NCBI GenBank assembly: GCA_028554795.2
Contig: CM068839.1
Location: 91,422,182 to 91,486,181, forward strand
Origin: Sinohyriopsis cumingii
Taxonomy: Eukaryota; Mollusca; Bivalvia; Unionida; Unionidae
Length of the DNA stretch: 64,000 nt
Direction of reading: 5' to 3'
The notes below the pieces were generated by a model. It searched no databases, was not told where the DNA came from, and was given only the letters and a program-made list of their open reading frames with translations. Below, in pieces: positions 21,039 to 29,236 of this stretch. The position numbers were made by a program, and so were the translations under genes. Position 1 is the stretch's first letter. Every line of letters begins with the position of its first letter.

Positions 21039-21466
21039 AAAAACCACTCGAAGTTATTAATAATACTGGTTACAAATGTGTTACTGTCCGTAAATCCAGC
21101 GAAAGAAAAAATTATTATTATCTTCACAGGTTTGTTTTCGAGTGTTTTCACGGCCCGATCAAGCAGGGGCTTGTCGTCGATCACATTAACCGAGACAAAC
21201 TAGATAATCGCTTAGAAAATCTGAGAGCGGTTACTCAGAGCGAAAACTCTCGTAACTCAACAAGAGTTGCTCACAGGCCTCCTCGAAGGCCAGTCATTGC
21301 CGTAATGGACTCAGATGAGATAGAATTTCCCTCAATGAATTCCGCTGCTAAATATTTTGATATGGATTCAAGATCAATACATCGAAACATTAATCTTGTG
21401 ACAAAGACGGTCTACTCGAAGAAAAACGACAAACTCATAGCATTTTATGAACCTGATCAGCCTTAA
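20963..21466 (+). CDS. NUMOD4-HNH homing-type endonuclease
   Basis: 167 aa. The N-terminal NUMOD4-like block YENYESSTDGTVRHCRLKKP (residues 9-28) is followed by an HNH nuclease, HRFVFECFHG...VVDHINRDKLDNRLENLR (about 55-93) and then TQSENSRNS. The C-terminal part (FPSMNSAAKYFDMDSRSIHR) resembles a NUMOD1 DNA-binding helix pair. This is the architecture of phage and giant-virus homing endonucleases, and the catalytic DH-N-N pattern is intact. It begins inside the 3' end of the Zn-protein gene in another frame, which fits an invading selfish gene. No intron is visible around it, so it would be a free-standing (intronless) version. It is distinct from the HNH at the end of the replicase. Confidence 0.92.
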   Translation: MEFRRHPIYENYESSTDGTVRHCRLKKPLEVINNTGYKCVTVRKSSERKNYYYLHRFVFECFHGPIKQGLVVDHINRDKLDNRLENLRAVTQSENSRNSTRVAHRPPRRPVIAVMDSDEIEFPSMNSAAKYFDMDSRSIHRNINLVTKTVYSKKNDKLIAFYEPDQP

Positions 21467-21501
21467 CATTGTATTAAAGAAACAAATCCATATAAGGTAT
21501 A

Positions 21502-21855
21502 ATGGATGAGACAACAGTTGCAGCTCTGATCGATGAAATCAACGCGGTGAAAAAATATACCACATCAAGCGAGATCTTCAACGCTGACTGGCTGCAACAA
21601 CAGTACGATTCTATCTCGGAATCTCGCGCACAAGGCTACAAAACTCACCGACGTGAGTACAAAACTATAAAGATGCTCGATAACGAACTTAGATAAAATA
21701 TTATCTGCCAGCATCGAGATCAGATTAAAGTCTTCGTACCAATAGCCCGCACGTTGAAAAAAATCCTCGACGACATCGGAAAAATATTTGAGCAGGAGAA
21801 ACTGTCAAAGACGATCTCTGATAAGCTCGATAAATTACTCATCGACGACCAATAA
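21502..21855 (+). pseudogene. Small helical protein with in-frame TAA
   Basis: Starts MDETTVAALIDEINAVKKY and runs 64 codons to a TAA at 21694-21696. The same frame then stays open for 52 more codons to 21855 (VFVPIARTLKKILDDIGKI and a second amphipathic stretch). Both halves are rich in Lys/Asp/Leu heptads, and codon use does not change at the stop. I infer one ~117-aa protein split by a nonsense change; a genuine 64-aa protein is the alternative. Function unknown. Confidence 0.6.
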
Positions 21856-22025
21856 TTGCTGAAAACGATTTCCGGCAACAATTTTCAATAACAATTTTCG
21901 ATAACAATTACGATAAAAATTATTTTGCAGGTTTTTTGACAAAAAAATTTACAAGACACTTTTTTTTACGCCACCAAAACTCACGTAATAATTTTTACCG
22001 CAGTAATTTTTATCGCCGTTGTATA

Positions 22026-22271
22026 ATGAGGATTAATCTTGATCCCGAGCAAGTCAAATAAATTCAGCTTCAGCGGGGTGTTGTTCCGATCGCTGATAGC
22101 GCCAAACAGTTTCACGTCGGTTATAACAGGATTTACGAGATATGGCGGCAACAGGACCCGACGACGATAAGACCAAAAATTTCAACGAAACCAAACCAAA
22201 CAGAGATAGCGTCGTTGACACGCCAGCGAGATTCCGCCGTGGAACGCTGCAAACAAGCGCAGCTAAGCTAA
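22026..22271 (+). pseudogene. Possible small helix-turn-helix protein with early TAA
   Basis: The frame starts MRINLDPEQVK, meets TAA at codon 12 (22059-22061), then continues open to 22271. After the stop it reads like an HTH: GVVPIADSAKQFHVGYNRIY is a typical helix-turn-helix spacing. It overlaps the first 130 bp of the coiled-coil gene at 22142 in another frame. The overlap and the stop keep confidence low; it may be chance. Confidence 0.35.
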
Positions 22272-22681
22272 CTGCCGCTAACAACCAGCTCATGATCGAC
22301 TTGATGAACGCCCGCGAGGAATCAACTAGGTTATCGGCGACGATAGCCTCCATGGATGCGAAGTGTCTCGAACTAGGCGTGACTATGCACCTTACGAAGA
22401 CAATTCAGCAACTGAAAAAATATAGGGCCGCAGCTGAACAGGAGTTCACGGCGCAGCATCAGCGTAACAACGATCTCAACGAAAAAATTAACAAACTAAA
22501 ACAGCGCAACGATGAATTGAAACAACAGCGCAACGAATTAGCTGCGGCGGTGCCTAAAAAAACAAAACGACCAAAGAAGCCAAAATTTGCTGTTGAAACC
22601 ACACAGAGTGTTTCCATTGAATCGCCGCGCGAGGACGATTGGGAGCAACAACTACGTCAAATCGACGAAGTTTTTCGATGA
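22142..22681 (+). CDS. Coiled-coil protein with basic patch
   Basis: 179 aa. The N-terminal 45 residues are polar and disordered-looking. Residues 45-135 form a long coiled coil (LNEKINKLKQRNDELKQQRN). A basic patch PKKTKRPKKPK follows at about 138-149 (nuclear-localisation-like), then an acidic tail. Known function: none recognised. It is the last plus-strand gene of the left half and converges with the minus-strand block, with only 4 bp between stop codons (22681 and 22686), which supports both annotations. Confidence 0.7.
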   Translation: MAATGPDDDKTKNFNETKPNRDSVVDTPARFRRGTLQTSAAKLTAANNQLMIDLMNAREESTRLSATIASMDAKCLELGVTMHLTKTIQQLKKYRAAAEQEFTAQHQRNNDLNEKINKLKQRNDELKQQRNELAAAVPKKTKRPKKPKFAVETTQSVSIESPREDDWEQQLRQIDEVFR

Positions 22682-22685
22682 GATA

Positions 22686-22982
22686 TCAACAGCATATCAA
22701 CGTTGTCATGATTCGCTCAACAATGATAAGTGCGTCGACGCCGCCGCGTGTGAAATCGCGGCGCGAGTTGGTTTTGTGATAGTCCAAAAACTCACACGTG
22801 CTGCGGTAACGGTCAGCGAGGATTATCTCGAAAACACATTTTTTTTCCCACCCTCGTATCATCATGGCGTCCTCGCGGACTAATTTGAGACGGTCAAAGA
22901 TCGACTTGTATTTGCGCGTCGGTACGATGAGCGATACAGACTCGCTGCCGCGGTATCCATCGTAAAAGCAGCAAATTCTCAT
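22686..22982 (-). CDS. Small hypothetical protein
   Basis: 98 aa starting MRICCFYDGYRGSESVSLIV. No domain recognised. It fits the minus-strand structural block by strand, spacing and position as the last gene, but its translation has no low-complexity or family hallmark, so it could be fortuitous. Confidence 0.45.
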   Translation of the reverse strand: MRICCFYDGYRGSESVSLIVPTRKYKSIFDRLKLVREDAMMIRGWEKKCVFEIILADRYRSTCEFLDYHKTNSRRDFTRGGVDALIIVERIMTTLICC

Positions 22983-23095
22983 ACTATATTCGGGTAAATA
23001 TATTTGTTTATATGCGCTATCAGGGTATATTTTCCCCCGCGAGAACGTCCGTCAACTGCGACAACGACAAGCACGAGTGTGCATAATTCAAAATT

Positions 23096-23332
23096 TCAAT
23101 CATCGCTGAAGAACACGACGACGTCGCCGTGGCCGAAACGCGTTGCGTTTTGCAGCCGCGCTACATCATCGCGACACAGTAACATGCTATCGGTGCCACC
23201 ATCACGGATTCGTATTAGAGTGTCTTCGAGCCGGCGCGCGGTTTCATCATAATTTCGTGCAAATGCAGCTCTGATTGCGTCGGCAAGTTCTCGTCGGTCA
23301 AGTATGGTCACGCGGACGTGCTGATATGTCAT
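23096..23332 (-). CDS. Small hypothetical protein
   Basis: 78 aa starting MTYQHVRVTILDRRELADAI. Balanced amino-acid composition with alternating hydrophobic and charged helices. No family recognised. It lies between the acidic Ser/Asp protein and the preceding hypothetical gene, all on one strand with short gaps. Confidence 0.5.
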   Translation of the reverse strand: MTYQHVRVTILDRRELADAIRAAFARNYDETARRLEDTLIRIRDGGTDSMLLCRDDVARLQNATRFGHGDVVVFFSDD

Positions 23333-23349
23333 TGCTATGTTAACGTGGT

Positions 23350-23628
23350 TTATTTAATATAGTTGATCACGACGTGACTGTCCTTGATTGTTATCCCCGA
23401 AACGCTAGCGTTTTCCTTTCCCACCGGGCTATCATCGGAATCGCTGACGGAATCGCTTTGCGAGTCAGATTCAGAATCGCTCAGCGATTCGTCACTGGAG
23501 TCACTTTGTGTGGAAACACTTTGTGTGGAATCGCTCTGCGATTCAAATTCAGATTCGTAACAGGATTCGTAAATAGTTTCCCAATTTAAATCGCTGTCGG
23601 TGAAATCGCTATCGCTGCACGAGGACAT
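23350..23628 (-). CDS. Ser/Asp-repeat acidic protein
   Basis: 92 aa. Residues 1-70 consist largely of imperfect SDSxSDS and STQSDS repeats, extremely acidic and serine-rich (an evident casein-kinase substrate pattern), followed by a short ordered tail GITIKDSHVVINYIK. Function unknown; an acidic tail of this sort could bind basic core proteins. The AT-rich start context AACATATAATG resembles neighbouring genes. Confidence 0.6.
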   Translation of the reverse strand: MSSCSDSDFTDSDLNWETIYESCYESEFESQSDSTQSVSTQSDSSDESLSDSESDSQSDSVSDSDDSPVGKENASVSGITIKDSHVVINYIK

Positions 23629-23742
23629 TATATGTTACGCACTCGATATTGCTAATTGAAAATCTTAAGACGGAAATCCTCAGGATTTTACCAGCAGGTT
23701 TATACTTATCGTTTCCCCGCGCAGATCTAACAGTCGCTGTTG

Positions 23743-25125
23743 TTAGTCAGTGACTTTAAAATTTATTCTTGTCAGCGTCGGATTATGACACCGAAGAAAT
23801 ACTGGATTGATTGGCTCCTGCACAATCAAAAACCCAGGCGGTTGTGTGGGGGTAAACGAATAAAGTATAAAACCCTGCCGGGCCTGATTTGATTCACCAA
23901 CGTCCACGCTGTAACTGCCATCGATGACGTCACATACGAGATTAACCGCGACCACGTCGGTGATGTTCACAATTCCCGGAGAGATGTGTCTGCCATCACC
24001 GGATGTGGAGTTGTCGTGTTTCAAGATGTCAGGTTCCGGAAACGATCGCGCGTGCGCGGCAAGAGCATCTTCGAAGGATTGATCGATGAGATCAGTAAGG
24101 GATTTTTTCATCTCAGGTACGTTATATCCGGGAAATTTAAAATCGGGAATATTTTTTATCTCCATCTGATAGTGGTTTGCAAAACGCGCTCTCACCGCTC
24201 CTTCAGGAGCGGCTAGTATCATCTGGACAAGCCGGAGGTTCATGTACTCGGCATCATCTACGAGTTGATTTGCTATCTCAATGCGTTTGATGATTTTATC
24301 ACGTACGCGCTGTAGATCAGAAATATGTTCCTGAAAGAGTTGTTGCAGAAGTTTAAGTTGTGTTTGAAATAGTTGGTTAATTTCACTGAGATTCCATTCA
24401 ACTTCCCGTGTGTCCATGCTAGGGGGGATCTCTTGGAGTCTCTCCTCAAACGATAGGCCCTTTTTACTCCACCACCACACCCCTCCTAGACCACTACCAA
24501 AATCATCGGGGTGGGAAACTGTACCCTCATAATCCGGATTCTTCATAATGCTGATTAACTCGTAGTATGACGTTTGAAGGTCATGGTATGATTTCTTGTC
24601 GGAAAGATAATCCAATTTTACAGGTTCACGCGGACGTGGTATCGCTGGTGGTTTCTCCGCTGGCCACCCTAGCACGGTTCTGATTGAACTGTTGTAAATG
24701 TCAACGGCGTAACCTGGTGTTGAGATTTCGATTATAGTGGACAGCGTTGGCTCGTGTGCTGATATGCTAATCTTTGCTTCGCTACCAGTGACACGTTTTA
24801 TTTGATGCTGTATTTCCTTGTTGATTTCTTCTATCTGATAACTCCCAGTTGGTAACGTGATAACGTTCCAATCTGGTGTGTCGTCGTCGCGGTTTTTGTA
24901 CGAGAATACAAGCGAATTATTTGACAATTGTCCGTGAAATGATGTTGACCTAATGTTGGGCCAACTGTGATATACTCGCAACTGTGCCAGCGCGATTTCG
25001 GTAACTGGAATTGCAGTTGGAAAATTAATATTAAATTCGGGTTGCGTCGACGATATTGAGATCATTGATGTTCTTGACGGAGTTGTATTCGCGGCTATGT
25101 CGAGCAGCGCTTGTCGTTCCATCAT
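23743..25125 (-). CDS. Penton-like minor capsid protein with helical insertion
   Basis: 460 aa, intact. The N-terminal part (residues 20-165: SISSTQPEFNINFPTAIPV, LPTGSYQIEEINKEIQ, NSSIRTVLGWP) and the C-terminal part (about 375-460: SPGIVNITDVVAVNLVCDVI, GFILYSFTPTQPPGFLIVQE) match the two halves of the single jelly-roll penton-like protein widespread in invertebrate Polintons. Between them (about 170-370) is a long helical, coiled-coil-rich insertion (LFQTQLKLLQQLFQEHI) that I do not know from that family. The protein should sit at capsid vertices. The ATG at 25125 was chosen because it precedes the conserved strand by only about 20 residues. It overlaps the 3' end of the membrane-protein gene. 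Confidence 0.8.
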   Translation of the reverse strand: MMERQALLDIAANTTPSRTSMISISSTQPEFNINFPTAIPVTEIALAQLRVYHSWPNIRSTSFHGQLSNNSLVFSYKNRDDDTPDWNVITLPTGSYQIEEINKEIQHQIKRVTGSEAKISISAHEPTLSTIIEISTPGYAVDIYNSSIRTVLGWPAEKPPAIPRPREPVKLDYLSDKKSYHDLQTSYYELISIMKNPDYEGTVSHPDDFGSGLGGVWWWSKKGLSFEERLQEIPPSMDTREVEWNLSEINQLFQTQLKLLQQLFQEHISDLQRVRDKIIKRIEIANQLVDDAEYMNLRLVQMILAAPEGAVRARFANHYQMEIKNIPDFKFPGYNVPEMKKSLTDLIDQSFEDALAAHARSFPEPDILKHDNSTSGDGRHISPGIVNITDVVAVNLVCDVIDGSYSVDVGESNQARQGFILYSFTPTQPPGFLIVQEPINPVFLRCHNPTLTRINFKVTD

Positions 25126-25591
25126 TATTGTTGTAGTTGGTTTTTAAATGGAAACAATAGTCGCTGTAGCAGCTAGACATCAGCGCGAACTCGGAATCGG
25201 ATATGTTATTGTCGTCGACGCTGGATGATATCAACGAAGACAGCCTTGAGTAGGCACTGTTGGCCGCGTTGGACAATTGTTGATATTCGTGTAGTTTTGT
25301 CGTCGCGCACGAGGATATTTTTTTCGCGATGATATTAGCGACTCACGCAATCGTCGTTGACGCCGAGATAGTGATCGGAATTGTTACGGCGGCGGTTACC
25401 GGAGTCAACGCAGATAGTATCACGGCCGCGGACGCAACCACCGCGGATACCGAGTACACCGTTATGTCCAGCACAGTTACACGGCGTCGGTATTTTTTTA
25501 TTTTTGTCGCGCACATGTCCATGGTAGCTTTCAACGCTGACTGCCACTCACGTACCTGATTGTATCGATAACGTTGAGCATCTGGTGTCAT
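25031..25591 (-). pseudogene. Membrane-associated virion protein with in-frame TGA
   Basis: Starts MTPDAQRYRYNQVREWQSAL. A basic segment (KIKKYRRR) is followed by a long hydrophobic stretch (about residues 45-82: VYSVSAVVASAAVILSALTP, then TAAVTIPITI), which is membrane-spanning or membrane-inserting. A TGA at 25343-25345 interrupts it. The same frame then continues open to 25031 with SAYSRLSSLISSSVDDNNIS and SEFALMSSCYSDY, which fits the C-terminal 'ISDEEF' helical block of a small Polinton membrane protein found in many invertebrates. TGA could derive from CGA by CpG decay. Its tail overlaps the penton gene start. Confidence 0.65.
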
Positions 25592-25604
25592 CGACGCTAT
25601 TCAA

Positions 25605-26765
25605 TTACGCGGTAACCAATTGAGGCGTTGCAGCGACGAATTCCAAACACCACCAGTAAGATGTTGCTGTTAAACTATCGTCCTCGGCTTCAAGCATAAA
25701 TGTTTCCTCGGTTCCGCTGTTTAGTATCACAGTGCAAACCCCGGAATACTTATCAGTGGAGTGTCTCCAGGGATATGTTGTGAAGATTTCAAACTTAGCA
25801 GCGGAAAACACAGACAGCCTGTACACGCCGGTGGCTGTTGCTGTGTACTTGATGGTGTTATTTTGTCGTGACCATGTTGCAAACCCGGATGATACCGTGA
25901 ATACGATGTTAGTGATGTGCCCGGGAGTAACTGCAGCGGGGACTTTAATCAGACTGGTTTTGTTGACGATATCAGGAATTCCCGATACGATATCCTGCTG
26001 TGTTTGTTTGATCGTGCCAATGTTGGTTTTGATTTCAGAAAGCTTCATATCGACTACTGGAGGACTCCCAAAGAACTTATCCACGGTCTCATTGGCTCGT
26101 CGAGCGTTCCTCTGTACTCCTTTAAACGTGGTTATATGAAGATCGTACTCTGCACGCAGCGTATTTAGTTTACCGTTGACGATGTCTACGTATTGTTTGT
26201 TTGACGCATCCTGGTCGGATTCGGGATTCGCTAACGAGGTTATTTTGTTGCCGCTCATGTCAAGTCCGCCCGTCATTACGTCGCCGGATTTTGTTACTTT
26301 GTTGTGGACCAGCGGAATAACGGTGCTATACTGCGCGTCGACGTATTGTTTGTTTGCGGCATCTTCGGGACCTATTGGATCCGCTAACACAGTTATTTTG
26401 TTGTTGTTCATGCTGAGTTCGCCGGTCATTATGTCGCCGGATTTTGATACACGCGTCGCTGAGACTTTTCGTGCATCATCTCGCAGCATCGCAATTGATA
26501 TCGACGAATCTCTGATTCTGCCGCTGTCAGTGAATACAACGATGTTGTCCGTGACAGCTCCAATAACCCTGCGAATTATGTCATTCCACTTAATGTTACT
26601 GGTTCTTAGCTTACCGTGCCTGTCCTGAAAAATAACAACCTCATCTGGGTCTATCCCGGTTAGATTTAAAAGATTATCAACGTCATCTTTGGTCGCATAG
26701 TTTGATAAATCGACGTCGCCGTGGTGCTGTTTGGTTCTGCTTGATCTTCCGTAAATGTCAACCAT
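25605..26765 (-). CDS. Fibre protein with phage tail-fibre repeats
   Basis: 386 aa, intact. An N-terminal trimer-type motif DVDLSNYATKDDVDNLL (residues 17-33) is followed by two copies, 51 residues apart, of a tail-fibre unit: GDIMTGELSMNNNKIT...DAANKQYVD (110-143) and GDVMTGGLDMSGNKIT...DASNKQYVD (161-194). A helical/coiled segment (195-270) leads to a beta-rich C-terminal head (280-386; TATGVYRLSVFSAAKFEI) resembling C1q/TNF-type trimeric knobs. The MTGxLxM..NKI..LA.P....DAA.KQYVD unit is classic for bacteriophage fibres. It should mediate attachment. Its ATG overlaps the protease stop (TAATG, 26763-26767). Confidence 0.88.
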   Translation of the reverse strand: MVDIYGRSSRTKQHHGDVDLSNYATKDDVDNLLNLTGIDPDEVVIFQDRHGKLRTSNIKWNDIIRRVIGAVTDNIVVFTDSGRIRDSSISIAMLRDDARKVSATRVSKSGDIMTGELSMNNNKITVLADPIGPEDAANKQYVDAQYSTVIPLVHNKVTKSGDVMTGGLDMSGNKITSLANPESDQDASNKQYVDIVNGKLNTLRAEYDLHITTFKGVQRNARRANETVDKFFGSPPVVDMKLSEIKTNIGTIKQTQQDIVSGIPDIVNKTSLIKVPAAVTPGHITNIVFTVSSGFATWSRQNNTIKYTATATGVYRLSVFSAAKFEIFTTYPWRHSTDKYSGVCTVILNSGTEETFMLEAEDDSLTATSYWWCLEFVAATPQLVTA

Positions 26766-27212
26766 TATTTGTTACCGCCGTTTTCAAATGTGGTGTATTC
26801 GTGCACGACTTTGTGAGGAGGCATTGATGGGTTTTTTGATATCGCATCAAGGACGTTTAGCACCTGCTGCCCACAGATGGGCGGATCCGTCATCGTTTGG
26901 GTTGGCAGCGTTGACTGCCAGACGGGAATTGGAAACCCTTGGACGTACTTGAGGAACTCAACTGGCGGTGCTAACCCGTACGAATCGAAATAGACAATTC
27001 CACGTGGATCGATCGCGTAAGCAACCCAATGAGTCCCAGGGCCTTCTCGGTTATCGAGGTTGATAATTCCTGTCTCAACGCGTTTTGGTCGCGCCGGTAA
27101 CTCATCTCGCATAAATACGCCACGGAATTTTTTTTATGCGCAGTTGCTTGACAGCGTCAAGTAAATCAAAGTTGGACGCTGGAAGCGTTTTTAAAACCGC
27201 TTTAGGTACCAT
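26765..27212 (-). pseudogene. Adenain-like cysteine protease, frame-disrupted N-terminus
   Basis: Virion maturation protease of the adenain/Ulp1 fold. The part in frame from ATG 27112 (115 aa) has His in GPGTHWVAYAID, Asp in VYFDSYG and Cys in PPICGQQVL, the expected H-D-C order. The conserved family start lies further up: FRGVFMRDELP straddles the 27112 start, and the preceding residues (from about 27212, MVPKAVLKTLP) are in the frame of the minor capsid gene. The switch falls at an A8 run (coding strand; 27128-27135); seven A would give one frame. Without that, initiation at 27112 would lose the N-terminal block. Confidence 0.8.
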
Positions 27213-27806
27213 GACGCGGAAGTTCCTGGGAGTCTGAGACCGCGGCCTGTTTTTTTTATAACCTGATCCTGTTTGTAGGTGTCTTGTTGCTGCTGCTATA
27301 GATGGTGCTAGATTTGTCATAGCTGCCATAACTGGGTTAGCAGGAGTTCTGCGTTGAAGTGCTCTAGAAGCAATTAATGGCGCTATTGCTAGCAATGGTG
27401 CTATTCGTGATATATTTCCACCTCGTTTGTTATATCCTTGACCAAGTGCCTTTTTGAGACCGATTCCTGTTGCGGTTCCAACTGCTCCTAACGCTGCGGC
27501 TTTTGCTGCGGCGGCTAACGCTGACGCTGCTGCTGCGGCAATTATTGGAATAAGTGGAAATATTCCACCGGATTTAATCATGTCCCGGACAGCTGTGGCA
27601 GTAAAATCAAGTCTGATTCCGGTTCCTGATGCTCTTGCGCGATTGATTTGATTAAGCTGTGCTTGAGTGACCGATAACTTATTTTGACCACCACTAAGTT
27701 GTGCGTGTTTAAGTGTTATTGATGCTCCAGACGCTGATGCGTTTTTGGATTTTAGTTTGTTGATCTGACCAGGAGTCAACGCGACGTTGGCGTGATGATA
27801 CGACAT
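27102..27806 (-). CDS. Minor capsid/core protein (pVI-like), runs into protease
   Basis: The start at 27806 (MSYHHANVALTPGQINKLK) was chosen over an upstream Met because it follows the MCP stop by 31 bp and has the AAATAAAATG context shared by other virion genes. Residues 1-75 contain Gln/Leu/Asn-rich beta-like repeats (LTPGQINKLK, VTQAQLNQINRA). Then comes a hydrophobic Ala-rich helix (IAAAAASALAAAAKAAALG) and a Gly/Arg-rich tail. This fits the Polinton minor virion protein with a membrane-active helix. A second A8 run at about 27251-27258 may also be a frame break, since the alternative frame after it gives RGLRLPG and stops just past the protease ATG. As written, the frame reads through into protease sequence and stops at 27102. 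Confidence 0.7.
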   Translation of the reverse strand: MSYHHANVALTPGQINKLKSKNASASGASITLKHAQLSGGQNKLSVTQAQLNQINRARASGTGIRLDFTATAVRDMIKSGGIFPLIPIIAAAAASALAAAAKAAALGAVGTATGIGLKKALGQGYNKRGGNISRIAPLLAIAPLIASRALQRRTPANPVMAAMTNLAPSIAAATRHLQTGSGYKKNRPRSQTPRNFRVMVPKAVLKTLPASNFDLLDAVKQLRIKKIPWRIYAR

Positions 27807-27837
27807 TTTATTTAACAGGGGTTGGTCTAATTGAAAT

Positions 27838-29223
27838 TTACAGGTTTTCCACTGGTGCATCAATGACTCGCATTCTGCCGCCAGTACCTTCAAGCAACAT
27901 TGCTTTATCGGAAAGTATAACCGCGACGGCTCTGTAATTGGCTATAGCTCCTGCGTCTCTATTCACGGTAGCCCTGAAGTGAATATCAACGACAGACTGT
28001 CTGGCTAAATCGAGATGCTCCAGCGAAAAGTAATAGATTGGATACTGAGATATAAAATCCAACTGTGATATTTGCAAACCAGTGTCGATATTTAGATCAC
28101 GCGCCAGATACTTTGTCAACCGATGATATGCGCGCGCAACGTGGTTGTTAGTGAAATTTAAGTGTATGTCTTCAGATGGTTCTTGATGACCATTTATTCT
28201 CAAGGAAACGTCGGTGACACCAAGTTGATCAAATATCATATGCGAACGTGTTTGTGAGTTTAATCGCGCAATATTCTGAAAAGCAATGAAAATATGCCGC
28301 GGCGCTGAAACCCCCTGCTGTGTTGCTATATTCCATGTAAACAAACCATTGACGTTACTTTGAATACTATCTGTGGTTGTTGTAAGCCACTGTATCAACG
28401 TTTTACCGCCCTGATCCATGAAGGAAAGCAGTCGCTGTTCTTGGGCAAGTGCAGGGGACAGCACTGGCATCCACAGTGACAGTTTTGTTATTTCTACTCT
28501 ACCATCATCACCAGCTTGTCGCCATATCGCATCATTGTCGTCGCCTTTTCTAACAAGCACGATTGTATGCTTTGCTCCGAAAATTACCTTTCTGACCCCC
28601 CGGCAAAATCCAAAGATGTGAGACAGCGGGATTGCACACGAAAAATTTCAGCTATTACCTGTTAGCGCCAATTTACGCGTCATAAACCCCAGGTTATATC
28701 CTGAATTAGTGTTAATAATCATATCTTCGACTGCAGCATCACCAGGAGGAGCATCACGATTTTTTGGTCGTCTAACAATAAACTGATCACTGTCGGCGCT
28801 ATCAAAAGTGTCCTTGGCAAACATCATTGTTGGACCGATTGATCTTGTGTAATCGTCGGAATATCTTGCTAAACCAATTATTGTTGTGGCAACGTCGACA
28901 TCATTCTGAATCGCTTCGATATTTTTTCCATCAATCATGTAAATAGCGCTACTAAACAGCACCATAATTCCGTTGTTGACAAAACCGACTTTAACGGCGC
29001 CCCCGTAGTCTGTGCCGTCGGTTTTTATAATTTTTCCTTCTACCTCGATAAATGTTTCAGCGGGCAGAAAATATCTGCTATTATCCTGAACCTGAAGTTC
29101 AATTCGTCTTCGTCCGTTTGGTTCTCGTGCGTCATACGAATAATACTGTTAATCACGTACCGACTCGTTCTTGGAGACTGGCGCATCTACGTCGAATGCG
29201 GTGTCAGACTCATATGTGTACAT
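27838..29223 (-). pseudogene. Major capsid protein (double jelly-roll), two nonsense codons
   Basis: Reading from ATG 29223 the frame is about 461 codons long and is interrupted only by TAA at 29149-29151 (codon 25) and TGA at 28648-28650. No frameshift is needed, because all three pieces share one frame. Hallmarks: YFLPAETFIEVEGKI and YMIDGKNIEAI in the first jelly roll; IPLSHIFGF just after the TGA; DDNDAIWR and LSLWMPVLSPA; PRHIFIAFQN; a C-terminal ISQYPIYYFSLEHLDL. These match the Polinton/adintovirus MCP, related to worm F54H12.2-type proteins. The gap pieces are as conserved-looking as the rest, so the stops look recent. The TGA is compatible with decay of a CGA codon. This copy cannot make full-length capsid without readthrough. 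Confidence 0.92.
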
Positions 29224-29236
29224 TTTATTGTAAAAG

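Noticed and set aside
25732-26628. Plus-strand ORFs opposite the fibre gene
   Set aside because: Antisense shadows of a well-supported minus-strand gene.
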